A stretch of 64,000 nucleotides of DNA, from contig QHUQ01000050.1 of assembly GCA_003221985.1 (NCBI GenBank), positions 1 through 64,000 on the forward strand. The letters are read 5' to 3'. The stretch comes from Gemmatimonadota bacterium. Lineage in GTDB: Bacteria; Gemmatimonadota; Gemmatimonadetes; Gemmatimonadales; GWC2-71-9. Positions 53,686-62,527 of the stretch are shown here, one piece after another. Position 1 is the stretch's first letter. Each line of letters opens with the position of its first letter. The notes under the pieces are model-generated. The model did no database searches and was not told the DNA's origin. It saw nothing but the letters and a program-made list of their open reading frames with translations. Position numbers and translations under genes: made by a program.

Positions 53686-54878
53686 TAGAACGCCGATCTT
53701 TTCTCAAGACCAGCGCGACAGTCGCGCTCGGAGGCTTGATGCCAAAGCCCAAGCAACCGCATATCGTCGTCGTCGGGGCGGGCGCTTTTGGCGGCTGGGC
53801 CGCGCTGTTCCTGCGGCGCCAGGGCGCCCGCGTCACACTGCTCGACGCCTGGGGGCCGGGCAACTCGCGCGCCAGCTCGGGCGGCGAGACGCGCGTCATT
53901 CGCGCGACCTACGGCCCGCGCGCCGTGTACACACGCATGGCCGCGCGCGCGCTGACCCTCTGGAAAGAGCACGAGCGGCGCTGGCACCGCCAGCTGTATC
54001 ACGGCATCGGCGTCCTCTGGCTCGTCGAAAGCGATGAACAATACGAGCAGAGCGCGCTTCCCATCCTGCGCGATGCCAGGATTCGCTTCGAGGAGCTGAC
54101 GGGTCCCGAGGTCGCTCGGCGCTATCCCCAGATCAACTGCGAGCGCGTTCGCTGGGCCATCTTAGAGAACGACGGCGGTTATCTGACGGCCCGCCGGGCC
54201 TGCGCCGCGGTGCTGGAAGGCTTCCTCGCCGAAGGCGGCGAGTACCGGCAGCTCGCGGTCGAGCCGCCGGTCCCGAGTGGTGGACAACTCTCGAGTGTGA
54301 CGCTCTCTGACGGCAGTCGGCTGGCGGCTGATCGCTTCGTCTTCGCGTGCGGCCCATGGCTCGGATCGCTGTTTCCCGACGCGATCGGAGACCGCGTGCG
54401 GGCTACGCGGCAGGAAGTCTACTTCTTCGGGGCGCCACCCGGCGATCGGCGTTTCACCGAAGACGCGATGCCCGTGTGGGCCGATCACGGCACGCCGTTC
54501 ATGTACGGCATTCCGGGCAACGAATGGCGCGGCTTTAAGGTCGCGGATGACACGCGCGGCCCCGCCTTCGATCCCACCGGCGGCGAGCGCGCGCCGAGCC
54601 CGGAAGGAATCCAGCGAGCGCGGGACTATCTCGCGTTCCGGTTCCCGGGACTCAAGGGCGCGCCGCTGCTCGAGGGGCGCGTCTGCCAGTACGAGGAATC
54701 GCCCGACGAGCACTTCATCATCGACCGGCATCCGGCGGCCGCGAACGTCTGGCTCGTCGGCGGCGGCTCGGGGCACGGCTTCAAGCACGGCCCGGCCGTG
54801 GGGGAGCTTGTCGCCCGGCTCGTCGCGACGGATACTGCGCCCGATGAGCAATTCCGGCTCGCGCGCTTCGCTCGCTGA
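53682..54878 (+). CDS. FAD-dependent oxidoreductase (DAO/sarcosine-oxidase-like), Tat-exported
   Basis: 398 residues from ATG 53682 (ATGA overlap). The N-terminus ERRSFLKTSATVALGG is a twin-arginine signal, so the folded flavoprotein is likely periplasmic. The dinucleotide motif is IVVVGAGAFGGWAALFL, with SSGGETRVIRATYGP, and the C-terminal VWLVGGGSGHGFKHGPAVGE is the DAO-fold FAD closure typical of sarcosine/N-methyl-amino-acid oxidases. The substrate is probably an amino acid or amine released by the other operon enzymes. Confidence 0.86.
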   Translation: MIERRSFLKTSATVALGGLMPKPKQPHIVVVGAGAFGGWAALFLRRQGARVTLLDAWGPGNSRASSGGETRVIRATYGPRAVYTRMAARALTLWKEHERRWHRQLYHGIGVLWLVESDEQYEQSALPILRDARIRFEELTGPEVARRYPQINCERVRWAILENDGGYLTARRACAAVLEGFLAEGGEYRQLAVEPPVPSGGQLSSVTLSDGSRLAADRFVFACGPWLGSLFPDAIGDRVRATRQEVYFFGAPPGDRRFTEDAMPVWADHGTPFMYGIPGNEWRGFKVADDTRGPAFDPTGGERAPSPEGIQRARDYLAFRFPGLKGAPLLEGRVCQYEESPDEHFIIDRHPAAANVWLVGGGSGHGFKHGPAVGELVARLVATDTAPDEQFRLARFAR

Positions 54879-55998
54879 GGATTTCGAGCGGTTCAAGCGG
54901 GAGTTGCCGCACGACTTTCCCGCGTATGTGCGTGATGCCTACCGCATCGATCTCTCCGCGCACTACCTCGGCGAGCCGCTGCCGCATCCGGTCGGCAAAG
55001 GGTCGGGACAGCTATCGCTCAACGCCGGGCAGCTCGAGACCGATGCCGAGGCGGGACTCGCCTTGGCCGTGCTGAAGACGGTGATCGCACAGGACACCGC
55101 CGGTACGCAGTCGATGGCCGCGTGGGCGATTCACGAGACGAAAATGAAAGTTGAGCGTCGCGGAGACGGCTGGACCGTCACGTGGAAGGGCAGGGGCTGG
55201 GACCGCTCGTTCGACGACTACCTGGCACTGGTCCGCACCGGCCGGGATCTCACGCACGCCGGCCGGCTTTTGACGGTGCCGTCGGTGAAATACCATCTGC
55301 CGCGGCTGGACGAGCCGTTTCGCGACGACGAATACGCCTTCACCACGCGCGCGCTGGCCGACGCCTGGGGCGACTCGCCGTTACTCCTCGAGAAGGATTT
55401 CTCGCCAACCCTCGCGGGAGATCAGCTCTCGGGTGAAAAACAACAGATCCTGCGTTGGCTGCGGGAGGTGCCGCAGCGCATCCGCGCGCACGCCGATGTC
55501 CGCCTCGCCATGAAGCTGATGAATGCCCGCTTCGACGACGACTTTCAGCGTGATATGATGGATGCCGCTGAGGGTGCCGACGCGCTCGTGTGCTTTAACC
55601 GCTTATTCGACGCCGAAAGAGGTGTTGCCTACGGTGGGCCGGATCTAAGCCAGCGGAATCTTAGGGTGTTGGACTCGTACCGTCCCTTACCGTCCCTTAC
55701 CGTTCCCTACCGTCGTCTTTCCGGCACCGGCAACATCCACTCCGGCCGCCTGATCGTCGAATACGCGACGCGCGGGTGCTCCTCGGTCCAGGTGCACACG
55801 TTCTTTCAGCTGCCGCTCGAGGAATATCCGGCAACTGATGGTTCTCGCACACAACGGGCACTCCACGCGCTGATCTTCGAGCCGAGCGACGGGTTGATCG
55901 CTGTGATGTTGGAGCGTGAAACGGATGGCAAACTCGAGCGACGTGGCGGCGAGCTGCATTTCCTCGACCTTCTTCCCGATGCGTATCGCCCGCGCTGA
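54844..55998 (+). CDS. Dihydroorotate dehydrogenase-like FMN barrel protein with an in-frame repeat insert
   Basis: 384 residues from ATG 54844, overlapping the oxidoreductase by 35 bp. I recognise no precise family. The sequence is barrel-like, with PVGKGSGQLSLNAGQLETDA, AGLALAVLKTVIAQD, SVKYHLPRLD, LEKDFSPTL, LAMKLMNARFDDDFQ and, near the end, GTGNIHSGRLIVEYATRG followed by SSVQVHTFF. The last stretch resembles the FMN-phosphate-binding end of dihydroorotate dehydrogenases (GGI-SG---E--AGA--VQ). A 37-bp family-A repeat arm at 55679-55715 encodes SYRPLPSLTVPYRR just before it. Confidence 0.6.
   Translation: MSNSGSRASLAEDFERFKRELPHDFPAYVRDAYRIDLSAHYLGEPLPHPVGKGSGQLSLNAGQLETDAEAGLALAVLKTVIAQDTAGTQSMAAWAIHETKMKVERRGDGWTVTWKGRGWDRSFDDYLALVRTGRDLTHAGRLLTVPSVKYHLPRLDEPFRDDEYAFTTRALADAWGDSPLLLEKDFSPTLAGDQLSGEKQQILRWLREVPQRIRAHADVRLAMKLMNARFDDDFQRDMMDAAEGADALVCFNRLFDAERGVAYGGPDLSQRNLRVLDSYRPLPSLTVPYRRLSGTGNIHSGRLIVEYATRGCSSVQVHTFFQLPLEEYPATDGSRTQRALHALIFEPSDGLIAVMLERETDGKLERRGGELHFLDLLPDAYRPR
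55679..55715 (+). repeat. Repeat family A, copy 4: single arm inside a coding sequence
   Basis: ACCGTCCCTT, ACCGTCCCTT, ACCGTTCCCT and ACCGTCG follow at exact 10-bp spacing, without an inverted partner. The array is in frame and adds about 13 residues to a loop of the DHODH-like protein. Confidence 0.85.
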
Positions 55999-57142
55999 GC
56001 TGTTCGAGCTCGCGCTCCCACTCGTCGAGCCGTTCGTCATCTCGGGCGGCACGATCGCGGAGCGGCGGTCCCTCATCGTCGCGTTATACGACGACGCGGG
56101 CCACGTCGGGTACGGCGAGTCGCCGCCATTTCAGCTGCCGTTCTATTCCGAGGAGACGTTGGCGAGCGCGCGCGACCTCATCGAGCACACGTTGCTCCCC
56201 CGGGTGATGGGTCGAGAGTTCGAGGGTCCTCTCCCGGAGGCGGTGGACACCGCGGTGCGCGACGGAATACGCGGCAACTGGTTTGCGCGTGCGGGCATCG
56301 AGACCGCGGCGTGGGACCTCGAGGCCCACGCGCGCGCCACCGGCCTGGCGACGCTGCTCGGCGAGCGCCTGGGCGCTGCACCAGCGGGCGCAGTCGATTG
56401 CGGCGTCGCGCTGGGCATTCCACCCAATCGTCGTGGCGATGTTCTGACGCAGTGGGTGTATGAAGCGGTGCAGCGCGGTTACCGCCGCGTGAAAATCAAA
56501 GTCGCGCCCGGGTGGGACAGCGCCGCGGTCGATGCGGCCCGCAAGGGGATGGCTGGGACGTCGCTGCCGCTGACCGTCGACGCGAATGGCGCCTACGAAT
56601 GGCCGCGTGACGAAGCGGCGTTGCGCACCCTGGATGATGCCGGCCTGCTGTACATCGAGCAGCCACTGCATCCCGATGAGCTGGTCGGCCACGCGCGCCT
56701 GGGCGAGATGCTGCGAACGCCGCTGTGTCTCGATGAGACATTGCGCGACGCGCGCGCGGCCCATCAGGTCATGGCGTTGAACGGCCCAAAGGTCTGGAAC
56801 ATCAAGGTCCATCGTGTGGGGGGGCTGAGTGAAGTCTGCCGTATGTACAGGCTGGCGGCCGAGTACGGCGCCAGGCTGTGGGCCGGGACGATGCCGGAGT
56901 CGGGGATCGGCTCACAGGCGGCGCTGGCGGCCGCCGCGCTGCCGCTCTTCGTTTATCCTTCCGATCTCGAGCCGTCCAGCCGCTGGTTCGGCCGCAATGG
57001 TGACGTCATCAAGCTCACCATGGGGCCGGACGGCCGTATGGCGGTGCCGCAACAATCGTGTGGCCGGCTGCTCGATCCGGCCCGATTCCGGCTCTTGACC
57101 GCACCTGTACTATTGGGGCGCCATGATCAAGCCAAACACTGA
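55979..57142 (+). CDS. menC: o-Succinylbenzoate synthase/N-acylamino acid racemase family (enolase superfamily)
   Basis: 387 residues from ATG 55979. The capping domain (FELALPLVEPFVISGGTIAE) and barrel carry the enolase-superfamily residues: KIK in RRVKIKVAPGW (catalytic lysine pair), Asp in LTVDANGAYEW, Glu in YIEQPLHPDEL, Asp in LCLDETLRDAR, and Lys in WNIKVHRVGG. These fit MenC, which dehydrates SHCHC in menaquinone synthesis. The group also has N-succinylamino acid racemases, and the operon of amino-acid-type enzymes favours that alternative. No other men genes are present. Confidence 0.85.
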   Translation: MRIARAELFELALPLVEPFVISGGTIAERRSLIVALYDDAGHVGYGESPPFQLPFYSEETLASARDLIEHTLLPRVMGREFEGPLPEAVDTAVRDGIRGNWFARAGIETAAWDLEAHARATGLATLLGERLGAAPAGAVDCGVALGIPPNRRGDVLTQWVYEAVQRGYRRVKIKVAPGWDSAAVDAARKGMAGTSLPLTVDANGAYEWPRDEAALRTLDDAGLLYIEQPLHPDELVGHARLGEMLRTPLCLDETLRDARAAHQVMALNGPKVWNIKVHRVGGLSEVCRMYRLAAEYGARLWAGTMPESGIGSQAALAAAALPLFVYPSDLEPSSRWFGRNGDVIKLTMGPDGRMAVPQQSCGRLLDPARFRLLTAPVLLGRHDQAKH

Positions 57143-57584
57143 TTACTGGGCGACTCATCTCTACCTCAGCCCGCGCCAGCGCCCGAAACCCGACCAACCC
57201 GTTCGTGATTTGCCGCAGCGCGCCGGCCAGCGCTTCAAGAAAGCCCGGGAAGAGTTGCGCAACCTGCGCCATGTCACCGAGCAGGTCGTCTACCTCGGCA
57301 CGACGTGGAAATGGGTCTGGATGTACGAGGTGGGGGGCCGCAAGCTCGGCTACCTGCATCCGATGCAGTCGGGCGTGAGCGGCACGTTCGTCTTGTCGGG
57401 ACTCGAAGAGCAGGAAATCAGCGCGACCAACGGATTGCCGCGCGTCATCAAGCAGGCGGTGCGCGATGGGACGCTGTTCGACGGCATGCGACACTGCTGG
57501 ATGGAGTTCGCCGATCTCGACGCGGTCCACGCGTTCGTCGACGTCGTCCGATTGAAATATCAACTACTGGCGCGGCCAGAGTAG
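57123..57584 (+). CDS. Small conserved-looking protein, function unknown
   Basis: 153 residues from ATG 57123, overlapping the previous gene by 20 bp. The sequence has a charged N-terminal half (RFKKAREELRNLRHVTEQ), an aromatic segment TTWKWVWMYEVGGRKLGYLH, and a C-terminal helix (LDAVHAFVDVVRLKYQLL). It loosely resembles DUF3788-type proteins, but I am not confident. No signal peptide or membrane segment is visible. Confidence 0.6.
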   Translation: MIKPNTDYWATHLYLSPRQRPKPDQPVRDLPQRAGQRFKKAREELRNLRHVTEQVVYLGTTWKWVWMYEVGGRKLGYLHPMQSGVSGTFVLSGLEEQEISATNGLPRVIKQAVRDGTLFDGMRHCWMEFADLDAVHAFVDVVRLKYQLLARPE

Positions 57585-57659
57585 CCATTATTACTTTCCT
57601 CAGCCTTCTGATAGCAGACCGTCCCAGCCACTAGAGGCCATCTGCGTTCAGCTGCGGTC

Positions 57660-58208
57660 GTGGTGTTGATCCTCGCCCTCCCGCCTGTGGTCGCGAACGG
57701 CCAGCAGGCACAATCGGCTTCCTCTTCGTCACAGCGGTATCAGGCTCCTGTCATCAGCGACACCGGCGACCTTAAGGGACCGCGCCAGCCGATCTTCTTC
57801 CGCCACGACATCCACGCGGGACAGGACCAGATCCCGTGCATGTACTGTCACTATTCGGCGTCGGTCTCCAGTGAGCCGGGCATCCCGGCGCTCCAGACGT
57901 GCATGGGGTGTCACACGCAGGTGAGCGGCTCCACGCCGTCGCATCAGGCCGAGATCCAGAAGGTCCGCGCCGCGTGGCGCGAGCGGAAACCCCCGGAGTG
58001 GATTCGCGTCCATGCGCTTCCCGGCTTCGTACGCTTCCCCCATATGCGCCACATCAAGGTGCTCGGCACGCAGGCGTGCGCGACCTGTCACGGCGACGTG
58101 CAACGCATGCCGCAGGTCGAGCAGGTCTCGACCCTGCGGATGGGATGGTGCGTGCGCTGCCACATGGAGCGCAAAGTGACCCGCGACTGTAGCGTCTGTC
58201 ACTACTGA
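57660..58208 (+). CDS. actA: Alternative complex III pentahaem cytochrome c subunit ActA
   Basis: 182 residues with five CxxCH haem-binding motifs (CMYCH, CMGCH, CATCH, CVRCH, CSVCH). Preceding histidines in FFRHDIHAG and FPHMRHIKV can serve as distal ligands. It transfers electrons from the quinol-oxidising complex toward terminal oxidases in the periplasm. The start is uncertain: GTG 57660 gives a hydrophobic segment without basic residues, whereas CTG 57642 would add an Arg and a better signal peptide. It is the first gene of the act operon, 2 bp before actB, with a 75-bp upstream gap that holds no clear promoter. Confidence 0.9.
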   Translation: MVLILALPPVVANGQQAQSASSSSQRYQAPVISDTGDLKGPRQPIFFRHDIHAGQDQIPCMYCHYSASVSSEPGIPALQTCMGCHTQVSGSTPSHQAEIQKVRAAWRERKPPEWIRVHALPGFVRFPHMRHIKVLGTQACATCHGDVQRMPQVEQVSTLRMGWCVRCHMERKVTRDCSVCHY

Positions 58209-58209
58209 T

Positions 58210-61191
58210 ATGACCGACTCCCTCGATCGCCGTCGTTTTCTGAAGGTGCTCGGCGTTACCGGCGCCGGCGCTGCCGCCCTCACGTCGTGCGGCATCGGCC
58301 CCGAGCCCACCGAGCGGCTGATTCCCTATCTGATCCAGCCCGAGGATCAGATCCCCGGCAAGGCGACCTACTACGCCACCACCTGCCGCGAGTGCCCGGC
58401 CGGCTGTGGGGTGCAGGTGCGCGTGCGCGAGGGGCGTGCCGTCAAGCTCGAAGGCAACCCCGACTCGCCGATCAATCGTGGGCGCCTCTGCGCCCGCGGC
58501 CAGGCGGCGCTCCAGGGCCTCTACAATCCCGATCGCATCGCGCATCCGCTGGTGCGCAACGCCAACGGCACCTTCGAAGACATCGATTGGGACGGCGCGA
58601 TACAGCGGCTCAGCGCGAGGGTTCGTGAGTCCCACGGAAAGGGCATCGTTTTCCTGACCGGCGCCGAGGTCTCCACGTTCGGCGACCTGGTGGACGAGTG
58701 GATGAAGCAGGTCGGCGGGCGGCGCCTGAGCTACGAGTCATTCGGGTTCGAGGCGCTCCGCGCCGGCAACCGGTTGGCATTCGGCACCGCGTCGCTGCCG
58801 ACGTACGACTTCGCGAATGCGAAGTATCTGATCTCCTTCGGCGCCGACTTCCTCGACACCTGGCTCTCGCCGGTCGAGTTCCAGAACGGCTTCTCCCGCT
58901 CCCACGCGTTCGATGCGGGACGGCCCGCGTCGATGGCGAAGTTCGTGTACGTGGGTCCGCGCCTCTCGCTCACCGGCATGAACGCCGACCAATGGATCGC
59001 CGCGCGTCCAGGTACGGAAGGCACACTCGCCCTGGCCATGGCGAACGTGATCGTGAGACAGCGCCTCGCTCGCGCGCCGGTCGATGCCAGCCGTCTCACC
59101 GCGCTGCTCGCGCGCCACGCCCCGCGTGCGGTGGCCGAGTCGATCGGGATCGAGGCCGAGGTGATCGCGCGGCTCGCGATCGAGTTCGCGAATTCCCGGG
59201 GCGGGCTCGCGGTTGCCGGTGGTATGGCGATGCAGTACCCCAACGGTGCCGAGATCGTCGCCGCCGTGAACATCCTGAACTACGTCGTCGGCTCGGTGGG
59301 TACGCTCGTCAGGTTCGGCGCGGACTTGGGCGTTGGATCGACGAACACGTTCGGCGAGATCGCAACGCTGACGTCCGACATGGCGGCGGGACGTGTCGCC
59401 CTGCTGTTTGTCCACGGCGCAAATCCGGCGCATTCGCTGCCCGGCGCTTTTCAGCAGGCCCTGGGCAAGGTGGGGTACAAAGTCAGCTTCTCGTCGTACA
59501 TGGACGAGACGACAGCGGCCTGCGACCTGGTGCTGCCTGACCACCATGCGCTGGAGCAGTGGGGCGACAGCCGTCCGCGCGCCGGCGTCACGGCGCTGCA
59601 GCAGCCTGTCGTGCAACCGGTGTTCGACACGCGCCAGACCGGCGACGTGATTCTGAAGCTCTCCGGCAAGACCGGGACCTTCCAGGATTATCTGAAGGGC
59701 AAATGGCGCGCGAAACACCCGACGGGCTTCGATCAATACTGGTTCGAGTCGTTGGCAAAGGGCGGGATGTATGCCGACGCCCCGACCCGGGCCGTGCGAT
59801 TGGCGACAGACGTTGGCTCCATCGCCCCTGCCGCCCCTGCCGCCCCTGCCGCCCAAGACCAAGAAGTCATCGTCTTCCCGCATCCTGTCTTGCACGACGG
59901 CCGTGGCGCCAACAAGCCATGGCTGCAGGAGCTGCCGGATCCGGTGTCGAAGATCGCCTGGCACAGCTGGGTCGAGGTGCATCCCGACACGGCGGCGCGC
60001 TGGGGCCTCGCGACGGGCGACTTCCTGCTCCTCAAGTCGCCGTTCGGCGCGCAGAAATTCCCCGCCTGGATCACGCGCTCGGTGCGCGCCGACGTGCTCG
60101 CCGTGCCGACGGGGCAGGGCCACACCGCGTACGGCCGCTACGCCAAGGATCGCTCCGCGAACGCGTTCGAGCTGCTGGGCGTGCAGCCGAACGGCTACGG
60201 CGGCCGCAGCTTCGCGGTGCGCGCCAGCGCGACGAAGACCGGCGAGCATCGCAAGATCGTCACGACCGAAGGCAGCCCCCGCGAGCGCGGACGCGGCACG
60301 GTCGAAGTGCTCGGTCTCGCGCGCGCCAAGACGCTGCATCCCGGCGATGCGCCGTTCCATCACGCGGAGACGCCGGAGTACGCGGCCGGCGCCGTCGAGT
60401 GGTGGGCCGAGCGCCAGCACGAGAAGGCGGAGATCGGCAACTACAAAGGCGAGCAGCCGCGCTGGGGGCTCGCGATCGATCTGTCGAAGTGTACCGGCTG
60501 CGCCGCCTGTGTGACGGCGTGCTACGCCGAGAACAACATCGCCACGGTGGGTGAGGAGTTGATGCAGCGCGGCCGCGAGATGTCGTGGCTGCGGCTGGAG
60601 CGCTACTGGCTCACCGACAACGAGGGCGAGCCCCAGGGCGCCGTGAATTCGCCGATGCTGTGCCAGCAGTGCGGCAACGCACCGTGCGAGCCTGTCTGCC
60701 CCGTGTACGCGGCGTACCACACGCCCGACGGGTTGAACGGCCAGGTCTACAACCGCTGCATCGGCACGCGCTACTGCTCCAACAATTGCCCGTACAAGGT
60801 CCGCTACTTCAACTGGTTCAACTACGCGGAGCGCGGCGGCGAGTACGAAGCCTTCCCCGAGCCGTTGTCGATGTTGCTCAATCCTGACGTGACAGTGCGG
60901 GAGAAAGGCGTGATGGAGAAATGCACCTTCTGCGTCCAACGAATCCGCGGCGCGCAGAATCAGGCGCGGCTCGAAGACCGCAACGTTCGTGACGGCGACA
61001 TTGTGACGGCGTGCCAACAGAGCTGCCCGTCCGAAGCGATCGTGTTCGGCGATCTCAACGACCACCACTCGCGCGTCTTCCAGCTGGCCGGTAATCCCCG
61101 CGGCTATCACGTGCTCGCCGGCTTGAACACGAAGCCCGCGATCACCTACCTGGCGCGGGTCGTCGCGGCCGAGACCAAGAGTCATGGCTGA
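58210..61191 (+). CDS. actB: Alternative complex III iron-sulfur subunit ActB (molybdopterin-type fold fused to ferredoxin domain)
   Basis: 993 residues. The twin-arginine signal RRRFLKVLGVTGAGAAAL directs export. Residues of about 50-700 have the molybdopterin oxidoreductase fold (CRECPAGCGVQVRVREGRAV), and a C-terminal ferredoxin-type domain binds several clusters (CTGCAACVTACY, CQQCGNAPCEPVCP, CIGTRYCSNNCPYKVRYFNW, CTFCVQR). ActB lacks molybdopterin in characterised complexes; here too it is probably an electron-transfer scaffold. A linker of repeated Ala-Pro units (about 59824-59850) separates segments. ATG 61184 of actC overlaps its end by 8 bp. Confidence 0.95.
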   Translation: MTDSLDRRRFLKVLGVTGAGAAALTSCGIGPEPTERLIPYLIQPEDQIPGKATYYATTCRECPAGCGVQVRVREGRAVKLEGNPDSPINRGRLCARGQAALQGLYNPDRIAHPLVRNANGTFEDIDWDGAIQRLSARVRESHGKGIVFLTGAEVSTFGDLVDEWMKQVGGRRLSYESFGFEALRAGNRLAFGTASLPTYDFANAKYLISFGADFLDTWLSPVEFQNGFSRSHAFDAGRPASMAKFVYVGPRLSLTGMNADQWIAARPGTEGTLALAMANVIVRQRLARAPVDASRLTALLARHAPRAVAESIGIEAEVIARLAIEFANSRGGLAVAGGMAMQYPNGAEIVAAVNILNYVVGSVGTLVRFGADLGVGSTNTFGEIATLTSDMAAGRVALLFVHGANPAHSLPGAFQQALGKVGYKVSFSSYMDETTAACDLVLPDHHALEQWGDSRPRAGVTALQQPVVQPVFDTRQTGDVILKLSGKTGTFQDYLKGKWRAKHPTGFDQYWFESLAKGGMYADAPTRAVRLATDVGSIAPAAPAAPAAQDQEVIVFPHPVLHDGRGANKPWLQELPDPVSKIAWHSWVEVHPDTAARWGLATGDFLLLKSPFGAQKFPAWITRSVRADVLAVPTGQGHTAYGRYAKDRSANAFELLGVQPNGYGGRSFAVRASATKTGEHRKIVTTEGSPRERGRGTVEVLGLARAKTLHPGDAPFHHAETPEYAAGAVEWWAERQHEKAEIGNYKGEQPRWGLAIDLSKCTGCAACVTACYAENNIATVGEELMQRGREMSWLRLERYWLTDNEGEPQGAVNSPMLCQQCGNAPCEPVCPVYAAYHTPDGLNGQVYNRCIGTRYCSNNCPYKVRYFNWFNYAERGGEYEAFPEPLSMLLNPDVTVREKGVMEKCTFCVQRIRGAQNQARLEDRNVRDGDIVTACQQSCPSEAIVFGDLNDHHSRVFQLAGNPRGYHVLAGLNTKPAITYLARVVAAETKSHG

Positions 61192-62527
61192 TACGCCGAC
61201 GCGGGTGACGTACGACTACGTCACGCGCACCATCGCGCGCACGCTCGGCAACCCGACGCGCGGCTATTTCCTGCTGCTCGGCGCGGCCGTCGCGCTGCTC
61301 ACCGTCGGTATCGTCACGCTGCTGTTCCTGCTGCGCTACGGACTGGGCCTCGCCGGGTATTCGCACCCGGTGTACTGGGCGGTCTTCATCACGTGCTTCG
61401 TGTTCTGGGTAGGTATCGCGCACTCCGGGACGCTGATCTCCGCGATTCTGTTCTTGTTCCGCTCCGGGTGGCGCACGGCAATCTACCGGACGGCCGAGGC
61501 CATGACGGTATTTGCCGTGATGACGGCGGCACTCTTCCCGCTGATCCACATCGGCCGTCAATGGTACTTCTACTGGACACTGCCGTACCCCAACGAGCGG
61601 GGACTCTGGCCCAACTTCAAGTCGCCGCTCATCTGGGACGAGTTCGCCATCGGGACGTACTTCACCGTCTCGACCGTCTTCCTGATCATGGGACTGATCC
61701 CCGACATCGCCGCGGTCCGCGACCTGGCGACCGGGTGGCGCAAGAAACTGTACGCCCTCACCTCGCTCGGCTGGACGGGCGCCAACGAGCAATGGCGGCA
61801 CTACACGCGCGGCTATCTCTACCTCGCCGCCCTCGCGACGCCGCTCGTGCTGTCGGTGCACAGCGTCGTGTCGTGGGACTTCGCGATGGCGATCGTGCCG
61901 GGCTGGCATGCGACGCTGTTCGCGCCGTACTTCGTGGCCGGCGCCATCTACTCGGGTTGCGGCATGGTGATCACGTTGCTCACGCCCATCCGCAAGCTTT
62001 TTCAGTTGGAAGAAATCATCACCGTCCATCACTTCGAGAATCTCGCCAAGCTGTGCCTGTTGACCGGCTCGATCGTCAGCTTCTCGTACGTGACCGAGAA
62101 TTTCGTCGCCTGGTTCAGCGGCAACTCCGCCGAGCGCGCCGCATTCTGGTATCGCGCGTTCGGCCCATACTGGTGGGCGAGCTGGACGATGAACATATGC
62201 AACGGATTGCTGCCGTGGCTCCTCTGGTCCAAGAAAATCCGCACCAACATCACGGCCTTGTTCGTGATTTCGATCTTCGTCAACATCGGCATGTGGTTCG
62301 AGCGCTACGTGATCATCGTGGTCTCGCTCGCGGGCGAGCCGTACACCACGTGGACGAACGCGGTCTATAACCCGACGTGGGCCGATTGGGGCATCATGGC
62401 GGGGAGCTTCGGCTGGTTCTTCATGTGGTTCCTCCTGTTCGTGAAGAACTTCCCCGCCGTGTCGATCAGCGAAGTGAAGGAAGTGCTTGCCCCGCCGCGC
62501 CGGAAAGCGCAAAAGGCGCACGTATGA
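61184..62527 (+). CDS. actC: Alternative complex III membrane subunit ActC (NrfD/PsrC-like)
   Basis: 447 residues with about ten transmembrane helices (YFLLLGAAVALLTVGIVTLL, PVYWAVFITCFVFWVGIAH, VLSVHSVVSWDFAMAIVPGW). The family forms the quinol-binding membrane arm of the complex. HSGTLISAILFLF and LPYPNERGLWPNF are characteristic segments. It overlaps actB and shares an ATGA junction with actD. Confidence 0.95.
   Translation: MADTPTRVTYDYVTRTIARTLGNPTRGYFLLLGAAVALLTVGIVTLLFLLRYGLGLAGYSHPVYWAVFITCFVFWVGIAHSGTLISAILFLFRSGWRTAIYRTAEAMTVFAVMTAALFPLIHIGRQWYFYWTLPYPNERGLWPNFKSPLIWDEFAIGTYFTVSTVFLIMGLIPDIAAVRDLATGWRKKLYALTSLGWTGANEQWRHYTRGYLYLAALATPLVLSVHSVVSWDFAMAIVPGWHATLFAPYFVAGAIYSGCGMVITLLTPIRKLFQLEEIITVHHFENLAKLCLLTGSIVSFSYVTENFVAWFSGNSAERAAFWYRAFGPYWWASWTMNICNGLLPWLLWSKKIRTNITALFVISIFVNIGMWFERYVIIVVSLAGEPYTTWTNAVYNPTWADWGIMAGSFGWFFMWFLLFVKNFPAVSISEVKEVLAPPRRKAQKAHV

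Noticed and set aside
55979..57142. Firm assignment to menaquinone synthesis
   Set aside because: The catalytic residues fit MenC, but no other men genes are nearby and the operon context favours an amino acid racemase, so only the family is asserted.
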